Shown here one piece after another: positions 25,730-39,351 of a DNA stretch of 64,000 nt; the stretch's first letter is position 1, and each line of letters begins with the position of its first letter. Below the pieces are notes generated by a model, which saw only the letters and a program-made list of their open reading frames with translations, did no database searches and was not told where the DNA came from. The stretch comes from Paramecium pentaurelia (taxonomy: Eukaryota; Ciliophora; Oligohymenophorea; Peniculida; Parameciidae), in contig CAJJDO010000032.1 in NCBI GenBank assembly GCA_905183005.1, positions 434,001-498,000 on the forward strand, read 5' to 3'. A program made the translations under genes and the position numbers.

Positions 25730-26884
25730 TCATTTGAAAATTCTACTCAAAAAAGACTTCGAATCTCTTTCCCATGCTTATTGAACAATAGCATATTCTG
25801 CTTCTGTAAATTATAATACAGTTGCAATCACAGGTATTGTTTTTTATTTTACCTTATGATTAATTGATATAATTACTGAATATTCTTCTGTAAAAAATCG
25901 TATAATTACATTTTTAATATATTAAATATTTGCATTTTTTAAATTCTCTTAACATAATCTATCAATTTTGATATTCTTTTCTCTTAATTCTTTAGTAATT
26001 TAATCAATTGTATTTTCTAATAATTAGATTTACTATCTACCATTTTCAAAATGTTAGATTTCTGTTTTTAATTATATAAAATATACTTTGTTCTCTTTCC
26101 ATTTTTCTTTCTTCTTCAATTTCAATTAGTCTTTATTTATGTTCTTTTGTTTATTATTCAATCAAATTACTTTATTCCTATTATTATTAGATCAATTCAT
26201 AAATTGTTTAATTCAAAGTTATTAAATGTTATTTAAGAAAGTGTAATTATGGACTACAAGTCTTAGTTTTATATATTAATTTACTTTTAATAATTATAAA
26301 AACAGTAATTTAATTTTTGCTTCACAATCTGCACTTTAATCAATAAATGTTAATGTAGTTTCTCTAATTTATTCTGATTAATTAACAACTTCATTAATAT
26401 TTTATATGATATCCTATTTATATTTATCAAATTCGTTTTATAAATCATTGTATAAATTAAGAATTTCTTATTTTTTCTTTTCACTTTAAAAATATTCTTA
26501 TTACAATATTTTCATACTCTAATCATATTATTATGCAACAACTAAAATATCATCTTTAGATTTAGAATAATCTAATAATTTAATATCTTCATGTAATTAT
26601 GAATTTAGCTACTTATTAAATTCACTTTCTCTTACCCATTCAATTCCATTATTTTTTATACATATCCATTCAATTTCTTCTACTTTTACTTTAGCTAAAA
26701 CCCTTTCACATACAATTTTCTTTTCATCTTCTAAATATTTATTTACTATTTATTCTAGATTTTCATTCTTTTATTTTTCTTCCTATAATAATTGATTTTT
26801 CTCAGCTAATTCTACTCTTAATTTATCAATTGTTAATTTAGCTTTAATTATTAATTATTTTTGTTATTCAATTTTTTCTTCCAT
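25730..26884 (-). CDS. Golgin with C-terminal GRIP domain
   Basis: 360 residues after removing introns 26262-26284, 26062-26086 and 25853-25876. Residues 1-290 are coiled coil (KLTIDKLRVELAEKNQLLQE). The last 70 residues carry a GRIP domain: NIQYIKNVIIRFFTEE, then TIPVIATVLQFTEAEYAIVQ. The tyrosine of QYIKN is the residue needed for binding Arl1-GTP in known GRIP domains. Such golgins tether vesicles at the trans-Golgi. The third intron (24 nt) splits the GRIP domain; it is a multiple of three with no stop, so retention would insert eight residues there. The start codon is nine bases from that of the divergent SMP gene. Confidence 0.87.
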
Positions 26885-26893
26885 TATTAAATT

Positions 26894-29726
26894 ATGTAAT
26901 TAACAAATAAAATACTTTTTGGAATAATTATTGCTTCATTTCTTTAATGGTACAATAATTCCTTTTTTATTGGATTTATAATAGGATGTTTTACAATACT
27001 TTGTATTCAATATAAATACATAATGAATTATCTTAAAAAACAACATTAGAATTATTAGATTATAATCACAAACTGTATAAATTTATGTCAATTAAAAGAT
27101 AAATAAAACTTAGAAGAATATCTACACCCAGTTAAATAAAAGAGAAAACATTATATAAATAAATTCAATACAGAATTATAAATTGAAAATCCACAACCCA
27201 AATAAGAGGATACCTAATTAATATAACAATTTTCGGTGTAAAAATTATACAGAAAAAAATTCTTAAAAAAACTTGAAACCTATGTAGAATTTTTAGAAGG
27301 GATAAAGGTGATAATTATATACAATTATAGGAATCTGAACAATAATTCGGTTAATAATTAAATGATTTAGATAGTAAATTACTTTCAGAAAATGAAATTA
27401 CTAGTATAGATAAATATTCTGAGGATGCAAATGAAATTATATAATAATTAACTGGAGTTTAATTGAACTCTAAATTATTCTTGTATTTACCTTATTGGAA
27501 AGACTTTAAAAAAGTATTAAAATAAATTAGTCAATGTCATTTTGAAGTTGCCTAAGATATAAGCAAAGTGAGTATTTAATTAGTATAGCTAAGAAAAGCA
27601 TACATAAAAGAAGTAGAAGATATTAAAAAATAAAGAAGGAAATTAAAACATTAAACTGTTGAATGCTATCAACATTATTAAAAGATATTAAATGAATTTA
27701 ATTAAATAGAAAAAGATCTATAAACTTTTACTTTGTCTCATTAAGAAATGCTTAAAAGAAAAGATGATCCAACTCAAATCATTAAAAGTGAAATGAAAGT
27801 CAAATTGCAAATGCAATAATCAGATAATATTAGATTGAAATTAACAGATGCTAGAGATAGAATCAAAGAAAATTAAATAGAAATAAATGAATTTAATTAA
27901 AAAATGCATTAATTCTAACTTAATTATGAAGAATAAAGGGTTGTATTTGTAAAACAAGGTTTTCAAGCATTTTTAATAACATCTGAGAATTATGCTAGTT
28001 AATTTTAAACTTAGATCTCTTCCTTAATAGTAATTGTTGATGAAGATTATTGTAATTATATATAATTTATATATTAGATTAAATATATCCTTAGAAATAG
28101 AATAGAAATCCATTTTCACCTTAAAAGTAAATATTGTAAAATTAATAATAAAATTAAAATGTTGAACTTGATATAAATGAATAAATAAAAGAATGTTAAA
28201 GATAAACTACTTATTTACTTTAATAATGGTAAATAGTTTAAAAATATAATGAAGAATTAGAATATTTTTTTAGAGACATTATCTAAATATTTAATCAAAA
28301 ATCAGTAGATAAAGATTTTACATTTGTAAAATTGCAAGTAGAATTAGAAAAATAAGAAATTGTTGATATTTTCAATGTTCTTTTTTCAAGTTTATTAAGT
28401 GTTATTTAAATAATTAAAGATTCAAATAAATAATTAGTTGATTAGATTGAAAGAAAAAGATAGGATATTGCTAAATGTAGATTAGATATGTCTATTTGTA
28501 AGGAACTTGAAGTATTTGCATTAAGAGATTTAAAAAAATTATAAAGTCTTAGTTCTGATGAAAAAGCACTTGAATAATATTAAAATGATTAAGTAGATAA
28601 ATCAAAAACAAAGAAGGCAGCAGAACATTTTTTTAATGAAATGAAATAAAATATGTCAAATGTAAAATCCTTAAATTTTGGTAAATTTTATGCAACTATT
28701 GGTTAAAGTGTAACTAAAGTTTAAAAGATGAGTAATTTGAAAGAAGATGATCTAAAAGAATAGTAAATATAATTAATTGAAGATAAAAAAGCATTAATTT
28801 CATTATAAGGATATACTTTAAAAAAAATGGAAGATATTCTCAAAAAACACAATAAATAAATAGCAAAAATGAAAAAAACATTAATTGAAGATTTGGGAAG
28901 ATTTGCTATTTCAATATTTACTAATTTAAGAATGATAGTTGATGAAAGTAAAATATATAATTTAACTTAGCAACTGAAAATATTTAGATCATATAATAAA
29001 GAGAAAACTTAAAAAGTGAAAATGAAGAGTAAGTAATTCATAATGAGAAAGAAGTAACTATTAGTCAAAATGAAGAAATGATTGAAGATCTTAATGTAAG
29101 TACTACATCATTATTAATTTAAAAACTATTAAAAGTATTAGTAAATGATTGGAAGGAAAGCGAATATTTTAAATTGAAAATAAAAAAAACATTGAATAAG
29201 TCTTTTAATAAAAAGAGAACAACAATGTTATCAGAGATTGCTGTGTCTGATTTAAAGATTGTTGGAGATGCTCCATCTTTATCTAATATATAAGTATTAA
29301 GATAAGATGTTAATGAAGTATTTTAATTAATAGATTTTAGTTTCTTTGTGACTTAGATTTATCTTTTCGAGGTAAAATCTAAATTGTTTTAAATACAAAT
29401 CTTATTCTTAATTGGCCAAAAGAATATTAAGTGCCTATTGAAATCAAAATTACAATCTCTACTTTTACAAGTAGAATTAGATTATGTTTTGTTCCTACAT
29501 ATCTTGGAAAGAGTTGGTAATATCATTTATAATATAAAATCAAAGGCTTTCTATGATAGGCTATCCTGTAATAAATTTAGATATTGAAACAATTATTTTG
29601 TAGAAATATAATATTGCCAATATCTTATAAATTAATGATTTAATAAGAGAGTTTTTAATTGGAAAGGTAAAGTTAATGACTTATCCAAATAAATTATCAA
29701 TAAAAGTACCTTTAAGTAAGAAATGA
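26894..29726 (+). CDS. SMP-domain membrane protein with coiled-coil middle (putative lipid transfer at contact sites)
   Basis: 892 residues; introns 27308-27330, 27568-27588 (21 nt, in-frame either way), 28052-28077, 28948-28970, 29340-29371, 29517-29545. The N-terminus has a membrane hairpin or double helix (LFGIIIASFL ... FFIGFIIGCFTILCIQY). Residues about 130-650 are long helices of coiled-coil or BAR-like type. Residues about 700-885 match the SMP fold: SLLIQKLLKVLVND, SEIAVSDLKIVGDAPSL, KIQIVLNTNLILNWPKEYQ, RIRLCFVPTYLGKSW, MIGYPVINLDIE, and the end KLMTYPNKLSIKVPLSKK. SMP domains carry lipids at ER contact sites (TEX2, tricalbins, PDZD8). The SMP call rests on pattern recognition; helices in the middle could also be a separate F-BAR-like fold. 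The Pumilio gene begins 95 bp downstream. Confidence 0.78.
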
Positions 29727-29821
29727 ATAATGATCATATATTTTAAATTGTATAAATTCTAAAGAATTTAAAGAAAGTTGCATTATTATTTTTAATATTT
29801 ATTTCTAAACCTATAATTTTT

Positions 29822-30929
29822 ATGAACAATAAAATGGTTAACAATTAAAGATAACAATAATGTTAAGAAGAAAGAATTGATCGTAAATAGATGTTTAAAA
29901 ATGTTGACCATTCATTAAGAATACTTACAGATATTTAATTGTAAATTACATATATTTATATTAGACCCTAATAAATGTCAAAAAGCATTCAAGATGCATA
30001 TGAAAAAGGAGAAATAGAAATGAAAAATAATATCTTTGATAATATTATTAAACAGAACATTATAGGTTTTTCCTTTGATATTTATAATCATTATATCATC
30101 TAATGTATTTTAGAAAAAGGATTAAGTGAACACAAAAGTTATATTTTAAGATTAGTTGTAGAAAATATGGAATTCTTGTGTTATAGAAAATATGCCTACA
30201 AAATAGTATAGTCATGTTTAATTTAATATCAAAATAATCAGATCATATAATTCATAATTGATAATTTAAAGAAATTACAATTTGATTAATATGGAAATCT
30301 CATCATTAATACACTTTTAGATACTATTTAGAATGATGAATAATTTGCATAAATAATAAACAAATTGTAAATTGACAAAATTAAATATCATCAATATGGT
30401 TGTGTAATTTTGATTAATATGGTTACTTATACAAAATCAAATCATGTGGATTCAATTATAAATAAACTTATTTAAGAAAGCATATAATTATCAAAATCAT
30501 AATTTTCAAATTATATAATTTAGAAAATGCTCAAAGAAAGAACAATTGAGTAAAATAAATTATTAATTAATGAATATTTGATTCCAAATTTTATTGAATT
30601 ATCATGTAATAAATTTGGAAGCAATGTATGTGAAATTATGGTTAATAAATCACTTGCTTATTAACTTTAGAATTTATGGAATTTAGTCATTAAATAGTAT
30701 AATTATTATTTATTTTAGAAATCTAAAGTTATTATTAAATAATGAATATGCAAATTATGTAATGTAAAAATATTATTCACATATTTTGATCTTTAATTAC
30801 ATTTTAGAAGAGTATTAATAATCATTATATGAATTGAATAAAAAACAATTATTAAACCAAAATGGTAAAATTGTTTATCGATTTGTCAATCAATGTAATC
30901 AAGTAGTCCAATTAAATCAATATAATTGA
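29822..30929 (+). CDS. Pumilio-family (PUF) RNA-binding protein
   Basis: 353 residues with introns 29941-29964 (24 nt) and 30697-30718 (22 nt). Several helical repeats with PUF core patterns are visible: YAYKIVQSCLIQ, FDQYGNLIINTLL, YHQYGCVILINMV, FSNYIIQKML, NKFGSNVCEIMV and EYANYVMQ. In PUF proteins residues at these positions contact RNA bases and the proteins repress or localise mRNAs. The repeats are diverged and fewer than eight are obvious. The second intron is needed because the unspliced frame hits TGA at 30743. The final 60 residues after the last repeat are less typical. Confidence 0.85.
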
Positions 30930-30986
30930 GACTTATGATACAAAATAATTATTATTATATTAATTTATATTTTAATTTTATATAAA

Positions 30987-31879
30987 ATGAAAGATTTCAC
31001 TAAATTTCTTCTATGTGCTTTAAGTGGAACTATTATTGGACTTATATATAAATTAAATAAGGAAAAAATCAAAAATTAAAATGAATTAGATACTCTTAAA
31101 AAGTAGAAGAGTGTTACTGTTTCTCAACTTAAGTATAACATTTAATTTTTAAAGGAATTCATTTTTATTAACAGATGATAATTAATTAAGTTTGTTTGTT
31201 GAAGGTGAGGTTGTCTAAAATACAGAGATGTTAAAAAGTGTAAATAGCAAATATGCAGGTGTTTATATAAAAAGATCTAATTATGAAATAGAAGCTGTAG
31301 AAAACAATGGAAGAAAAACTTAATAAAGAAAATAAACTAGTAGAACAACAAATACAACAGATTCCTTTACTTTAAAATCATAAACAACTGAAAACCTTAT
31401 GATAAACAATTTTTCTAACACTATTATTTTACCAAAAGTTTTAAAGCATTAAAAAACAGATCAGATTATAAATCCCCCTGAAGTTAAAACTATAATGAGA
31501 GAGCCTTAAACGTAAGACATATAATATTATTAGAGATGCAGAGAAAGCAGAGTTTAAATAGGGAAACATATAGAAATTTTTAACTACTATTTCAAAAATT
31601 GGAGTTGTAATAGAAGAAGAAATTTTATGTGAAGGAACTTTTATTTGTGTTTATGGAAATGTTATTTGGGATAAAGTCTAAAATACTTTTATAATAACAG
31701 CTCCTAAATATTTTGGTGTTAGTAAAGAATAAATTATTGAATATTTTGAAGCAGATTAATACTTTTTAAAATTTATAGGAATATTATTAGCTATTGGAGG
31801 AACAGTATTAATAAATTTATAAATAGGCCTTTTCTATTTTTGCATTAAAATATTTATATAAGACTTTATCTAATAATGA
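30987..31879 (+). CDS. MUL1/GIDE-like membrane protein lacking RING
   Basis: 282 residues, introns 31133-31154 and 31512-31533 (both 22 nt). An N-terminal hydrophobic segment (FLLCALSGTIIGLIY) is followed by a GIDE-like domain (LSLFVEGEVV, KYAGVYIKR, later EILCEGTFICVYGNVIWD and ITAPKYFGVS), and a C-terminal membrane helix FIGILLAIGGTVLINLQIGLF. This two-helix plan with a soluble middle resembles MUL1/MAPL of the mitochondrial outer membrane. MUL1 ends in a RING finger; here the frame stops at TGA 31877 soon after the second helix, with no cysteine cluster. The middle also carries a Ser/Thr/Asn-rich insert. Ligase activity is therefore not expected. Family assignment is by fold pattern only. 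Confidence 0.68.
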
Positions 31880-32053
31880 AGACAATAAAAAAGTGAAGTA
31901 ATGAATCTTAAAAACAAAATGAATTATCATTAGATCACATTATCATAGCAGAAAATCACACTATTAATTATTTGTTATTATTATTAATTTATCCATATTC
32001 TTCTATAATAAATTATAGATATTATATTATTTTTATTTAAAATTTAAATAAAT

Positions 32054-35000
32054 TCATTATTATTCTTCTTCCTCTTCTTAAATTGTTTGCATTTCTACCT
32101 TTTTTAAAACTCTCTTTTTTAATTTTATACCTGATTTTAAATTTCTCCATTTTATTGCTAATAATTCTTTATTTCTAGCTAATAATTCATCTTATTTATC
32201 TTATGCTGAATTAATATTCTCTTTCCAAGCAACTAATTCTTTTGATAATTCAATTAATTATTAGCTTACATTATTCCCTTTTAAAATTTAAATATTCAAT
32301 TCAGAAAGTTTTTCTAATAATAAATTACAAAAATGTAGATCTATAGAATCAACAGCTCCATGTCTTTGGTTTAAGATATCCCTAAAATATAATTAAATCT
32401 TACTCTTAAATAGCAAATGCGTCTTTAATATTATTTTCTAATTTAATATCTTTGTTATTCAAATTTTTGTAAAATTCTTTAAGATTCAATTAATAAAATT
32501 ATTAAAATTTTACAATTTAATTTTATAATTAAAATTTAGGTAGAGCTTTACTTAAATATTTTGATTTAGCTATAAATTATTTATGTATTAACCATTTTTT
32601 AATTAAATTTTATCCATTACTTTTTATTTATTCAGATTTCTTTTAATAATTTTCCCAATTTTATAAACAAGTATTATAAATTTATTCAAGTTAATTTTAT
32701 TATTTTGTATTGATTATTTATAGATGAGTGATTTATAAGTCTAAGTATTGATTAATGTATATTGATTTTTATTGTTTTATATATTCATTTTATCTAACTT
32801 GTAGATCTTTTAATATAATTACTTTAAGTCTTTGATAAAATTTATATTTAGAATCAAATTCTATTATTTTAGATATTTATTCTTTGATTTCATTTGTTAA
32901 TATAGGTAAATTGATAACGAAAATAATAAGTAATATATTACCATAATATTCATAATGTTCAGAATTACAATTATCAAGGAATTATCCTAAAAGTTCTAAA
33001 TATTCTAAAAGAATCTCATCATTTTAAATTTTAAATATAGGAGATTCAATTTGATGACCTTAAATTCCTTTTACAAATTCAACAAATATTTAAGGAATAT
33101 AAATTTTTTATTTCTTTTCTTCAAGAATTGAAATTAGAATTGATAATCCTACCCTAATTAAGTGATATAGCCATTCATCTAAAAATAATTTATTCTAAAG
33201 ATCAACACTAAATTCTGCAAAGCAAACAAAAAGATCTTCTGTGATATTATATTCTTAGCATTCTAGAAATTCCATATATTTTATATAAGGGTTAGTTTAG
33301 ATTGGTTTTTTCATTTATTAAAGTGTAAATATAGCCAAAGGTAGTTCATTGATATAATTTAATATATTTATTGCTAATACTATTTTCTAGTGACTTAATT
33401 AATCTTGAGACTTTTGAAGGAGGGAAATACTTTCATTGATAAAGAATTATTTAATTGAAGATGGTATATTTGGATTTCTAATATTAGTCTTAATTAATAT
33501 CTTAAAAAAGTCTAATTAATGTAGAGATTTTATTTAATTTAGAATTGATGATGAATGTCTGTCGATTTCTAAATTTTTAATTGATGCATCATTGAAATTT
33601 TTGAATTTTTGAAAATTTATTTATTTAGGAAGAAAAATTATTGGTAATATATTTTTTTATCTTAATTCTAAGTAATACAATTGTTAAAAGATTGGTAAAT
33701 AAGAATCTCTGTATAAATTTTAAGGGAATTACTATTATTAATTACCATATGTCAAGTAAAAACTTTTAAGTTATTCTGACATTTTGTAGAATTGATTAGA
33801 GAGATTCTAAATAAAGGATTTATGGATAGTCTTTAGAATCAAGTTATAAGGAATTAAAATATATTCAAATCCTATATCAATAAATTTTAACTCTTATTAA
33901 GTGATTTAAGAGGGATCCTTTTAAATTTCTTTTGATGAGGAGTGTAAATATGATACTAAGTCAGAAGTCAAATATACAAGGGCATATTAAGAATAATGAT
34001 CCATAATTTCTCCTTTAGGTAATGAAAATTAATATAGAAATCCAAATGAATCAATTATATTTGAATTTTTACAAAATAATTACATTTTATTTAAAAAGTA
34101 AATTTGAATTTCAACAAGTTAAGTTATGTCTACTAGTTTTTATTTTTCTTAAGATGTATTATTTCTTTTTAAGATTAAATGAGATAAAATTATTGATTCA
34201 ATTTAATTTAATTATTAAGTATAATTAAGATTTGAAGTATTTTTTAGTTGACTATTAATTATGATATCTTTTATAATTTCTTGGTTTACTTGTTATTTAT
34301 TATTGAAATAGTTAATGGTAGTAGAAAATATTGAGTTGAAATTTGAATTATTTAATTAAAGAGCTTCTTAAATAGCATAAAAATATTAATATTTATTTAA
34401 ATTAAATTCTTCCTATTTATTAAGTATTTTATTTTTTCTATTTTCTTTGACTTTCTCTATAATATTAAATATATCTTAATAACTATTAAATGATCTACAT
34501 AAATTGTATGCATGATCATAATTTAATTAATATATAACAGTCTTCCAATACCCTAAACCAATTAATTCTTTATAACATGTAATACCAAAACTATTTGATG
34601 AATTAAGTTATTCTTCATGTTTGAATTACAAGAATTTAGGATTAATAGATTCCAATATATTATTAATAGCTAATTATGAAACTGCTGCTTATTATAATAT
34701 TTATTTTCTATATAGTTTATTTGCAATAATCTAATAATTATCTTTTAAAGGATTCCTTGTTAATGGAGTGTAAAGGGAAGCCAATGAAACTAAATATCTA
34801 CCTATATGTTAAGCTAATTTGAATTAATTGCAAACATAAATGCATAATTTATAACTTTTAAATTATTCTAATAGATCTAGAATTAAATATATAGTATCAA
34901 TATCTATATTATCTAAATCATATAAGAAATTGATCATATGATCAAATTCTTTCTCCTCTCCAGTTCTATTTGATAATAAAGTAGCTTTGTGTGTCTATTT

Positions 35001-38000
35001 TTCAATGTGAATCTTAAACTCATCAGAAAAAAATTAAAATTTTTAAACTAATTATTGTAAAACATTATTCTTAATAAAGATATTAGATCTTGATTTTAAG
35101 AGTGAAACATTAGATGGTTAATTTAACAATAAAACATTTGAAAATTGTGATTCAACACTAGAGGTAGCAATAGATTTGATTAAAGATTTTTAATTATTTT
35201 TTAACCATTCATCTTCTGGATCAAAAATTGAAAGATGATCAAAAGATTCTTCATTTTAAACTTAAAAGGATTCTGAGTCATCAATTTCAATAATATCTTA
35301 TTTGTTCTATTTTAATATACTAATTTAAGATGTTTCAATATTATTATCAGCATTCTCTTCTTAAACTTATTGTGATTCATTTATCAAAGAATTCTATATT
35401 TAAAAACTTTAAGATTAATCATTAATATCTTCTTAAATTATACTAGTCTCTTCAATTAAATTCTATTCTTCCATTTCTTTTTCCTATTGCTCAATCTAAT
35501 CTGTCATTTCTTAAAGAAAACTAGGAAAAAATTTATTCAAAAAAGCCATTCTTTCATCAATTGTAAATTCATCTTTATGTAAATTTAATAATTCAATAAT
35601 TCTCTACCAATTATTAGCTTTTTTAAAACAATCAAGTGCTCTTCTAATATCATTAATTTAATAAAATAGATCTGCAGCCTCTTCAAAATAACCAGCAAAA
35701 TATGCAGATTCAGCAGTTTCACTTTTACAATTAGTCAATTTATATTATTCATAAGCTTTAGCATATTCTTTACCTGAAAAATAACATTGAGCTGCTCTTA
35801 AAGGAAAATTAATCTGTTCAAATAATTTTGCTGCTGCAATATAATTAGTTTTATTCTCATTAAAAATATTAGCTTAAGTAGCTAAAAAATAAGCTCTAGA
35901 TTTAATCGCTAGTTCTTCATCACCAGAAAATTTAAAACATTTAGCTGCTTAATCATAATTATTGAGTCTAAACATTTTATATCCTTATTTTTTCCAATTA
36001 GCTTAATTATCTATAGTATGTTCAAGGAGAAATTATGTGTCAGAAACCTAAATATTCTTTTTCTAAACAATATTAACGACATCTAATTTCTCCCAAATAG
36101 ATTAAATTATAAATCTTTTTTTATTTGATTGATCAAATATTATTAATCTTTTCTTTGGTCTAGTTATAGCTACATACAATTATTTTAAGTCTTAACACAA
36201 TGACATATATTCTTAAAAGGCATCTAAGTTTGGTTTTTATTTTTTTAAGTCAATTCTTTCTTTCAATTTTAATTATTTAATCTCTACTAATTTTTTCTAA
36301 TCATTGTAATCTGTTGTTACTACTTCAGATTAATGAACTATAAAATATACAATATAATATACCTGTTAAGTAATTTTTATATCCTTCTTCAGACATATAT
36401 ACTGATTAAATCTCAAATTCATTTAAAATTTTCCAATCATCTACAGAAGTAGGACAATCATTAAAGAAATTATATAAAATTACATCATCAAATTCTAAAC
36501 CCTTTGCTTCATATATTGTAAGAACTAAGGCATTTTAAAGTTCTTAAGGTAATTTTTCCTTTGATTCTTGATCTTTTACTATTATAGCTTAATTGCATCC
36601 AAATTCAACTGTTTTTCTATCATTAGTAAAAAATTCTTAAATATAAGACAATAAATCTTAAGGATCCTCTGTTTATAATATAACAGGTTTTGGTCCAGTT
36701 AAATCAGATGTTTCCTTTTTTAATCTATCAATTTTATATGGAAAACAAATCTCTAAGACTCTTATAACAGAATTGGCTAATTATAGAATTTAATTGTGTG
36801 ATCTAAAATTAATATTTAAATCAAATAATGTCATATTTGATTATCTTCTTCTTTAATTACCTCTATAATTTAAGATACAATTTTAAACTTCAAAAAATTT
36901 AAATCCTATTCCTTTTGCTATATTCTAAGCATTGTCTCCACAACAAAATAAACCAAATTCTGCCATTCTATCTAATAATACTAGAACAGCTCTTGGAACA
37001 TCTTAAAGTTCATCTAACATTAAATAATGTACACATTCAATCATATCATTTCCTTAAGATAATTCATAGTTAATATGATTTACAATATCTAATAAATCAT
37101 AATATCCATAACTTTATTTTAATCTTTCATAAGTTTCAAAGGCTTTATATAGTAATTTTGTTTATACTTCTGATAAAATTCTATGATAATAAATATAATT
37201 CTCAAAATTCATATATTTATCAGGATATTCATGTGAAGTTTCATGACCTTTAATTTTTGTGCAAATTTCACTCCAAACCAAAGTTGGATCAAAAGTTGAA
37301 ACATCATAATATTCTTATTTCAATTCTTTAACAATTTTAGGCCAAAATACTCTCTCAAAAATCTCCAATGTAACTTCTTACAAATTTGTTTCTATAAATT
37401 CTTAATTGTCAATTAAACTAATATGTTTATGAAGTAATTCTTCATTAAATGGTTAAGCAATTTAATTTTTATCTAGTGTCATAAGACCAGATGATTCATT
37501 ATGCCATTATGATAATTTATTTTAATATCCTCCATATACTTTAAAAAATGAATGGATAAGTGAAGAATCAATAAGTGCCAATAATTTACGCAAAGTTAAG
37601 AAAACAGGAAATTATTATATTTCACTAAATTTGTTAAATTTTCCCATTTCTTTTTCAAATTCATTAATATCTTCATCTTCTATTTCATTATCATTCTAAA
37701 ATTCTTATTAATTATTATTATTATCATCATTATCTTTATCATTTTATTATAATGCTTCTATTATTTAAAAAGTACTCTATTCTAAATCAATATTTTAAGT
37801 TTAAATATTCTCTTATTACTCTTATTTTACTCTTTATCTTTTAGTATTAATAGCATTTTAGATATTATTGACTAATTAATCATATAATCTTTTAACTTGA
37901 CAAGCCAATAATGGACTAGCAGTTACAAATATTGTTTTTAATTATGAATTTTAATCTTATTATGATAAATTGATATCATTTGATGAATATTTAATTTAAT

Positions 38001-39157
38001 TTAATTTGATTCTCAATTTATATAATATATCAGTTGAAAATAATTTTAAAAGTGCACATGTAGTTTTACCTGTTCCACTTCTACCAATTACCAAAGCATC
38101 TCCTCCATATGAAATAATATTTTATTATTCTTAAGTTAGTTTTACTCTAAAATTAGGAATATTTTTTATTATTGTTAATAATTATTATGAAGATGGTAAA
38201 TAACAATATTTTTTTATTATCTAATTATTTTATCTTATTTCTTATATCTATTTTAATTTTTTATAATATTTTTCTTCGTCTTCTATTGTCATCCATAAAT
38301 TTAGTTTATAATTATATACAAATTAATTCCCTTAACATAATAATGGTTTAAAGATTCGAGGTCCAATCAATAAAAATTAATTTTCATTGATTTCTCCAAC
38401 TCTTAAATATTTTACTTTTTTTTTATCACTAAATTCTTGAATATATTTCATATCTGTAAAAAAATTTGGTATACTTTATTGAGTTTTAAGATATTTTTCA
38501 TATGGTTATGGATTTTTATAGTATGTACCCTCATTCAACTCAACAAATATCAATTCGTGTACATAATCAAATTAAATTGGATGTTCTGAATCATTCATAA
38601 CAGGATATTTTTTAGGAAAAACTTAAAAAAACATAGTAGTCCTACCATCAACAGCCAACTATAATTAAAAATCATATTAAAATGGAAATTTTATACTACC
38701 AACTTATATCTGATTTACGTTAACCAATTAATATTAATTAAATTTTCCTTAAATTAAGATCTTAATTATAACAACTACTTTAATAAATTCATCATCTTTT
38801 AGAGATAACAATTTTTATTGAAATTATTCTAATTTAATACTTTATTTTACTTGTAAAAGAAAAATCCCAAATTTTTTAAGGGAAAAAAGTATATGATGGA
38901 AGGCTTTATAAAAATAACTTTATGTCTTCTTCTATATTTACTGTTACTCCCATATATCTATACTCATTTATATGGGATAAAGTTTATAAATATGATGTAA
39001 GAATGCTTTTGGGATTTAATTTTTATTCAAATTTAGCATTCATAATTTTTTAAACCTAATTTATAGAATTTTCAAGTTCTGTTTTCTCTTTTAGATACTA
39101 ATTCATTAAAGTCTGACTTATCTTTTGTTTTTATTAGATTTATTAGTTCTGTTTCAT
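32054..39157 (-). CDS. TRANK1-like superfamily 1 helicase with TPR-like region, 2,344 residues
   Basis: Three introns only (38829-38850, 36338-36362, 32382-32403); the remainder is exactly 2,345 codons. Helicase motifs occur in order: Walker A GRSGTGKTT (about 350), motif II DELQD (about 707), motif III-like GDNAQNI (about 730) followed by AKGIGFKFFE, EAKGLEFDDV (about 878), and motif VI YVAITRPKKR (about 983). The GD-AQ-IA-G-F pattern is characteristic of TRANK1-type ATPases (related to UvrD/UPF1). Residues about 1010-1190 contain TPR-like helices (YDQAAKCFKFSGDEELAIKS). The remaining 1,100 residues are helical and Q/N/E-rich with an acidic linker; the end is coiled coil (EEEEEQQ). A helix end at 32382-32403 is an intron containing no in-frame stop for its frame. 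The biochemical role of TRANK1 relatives is poorly known. Confidence 0.85.
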
Positions 39158-39351
39158 TTTAATTCTTTAATAATAAAATTAATATTTTTCTTTAATATCA
39201 GAGAATTGTTTAATTAAATAAAGTTTATGAAAGAATATATGGTAACAATAATTTTATAAGATAAAATATATTATTTAAATATATTTATAATTCTTTTTAC
39301 ATAAAATACATAGAAATTATTGTTAAAAAGTATTATAAACAAATTATATTT

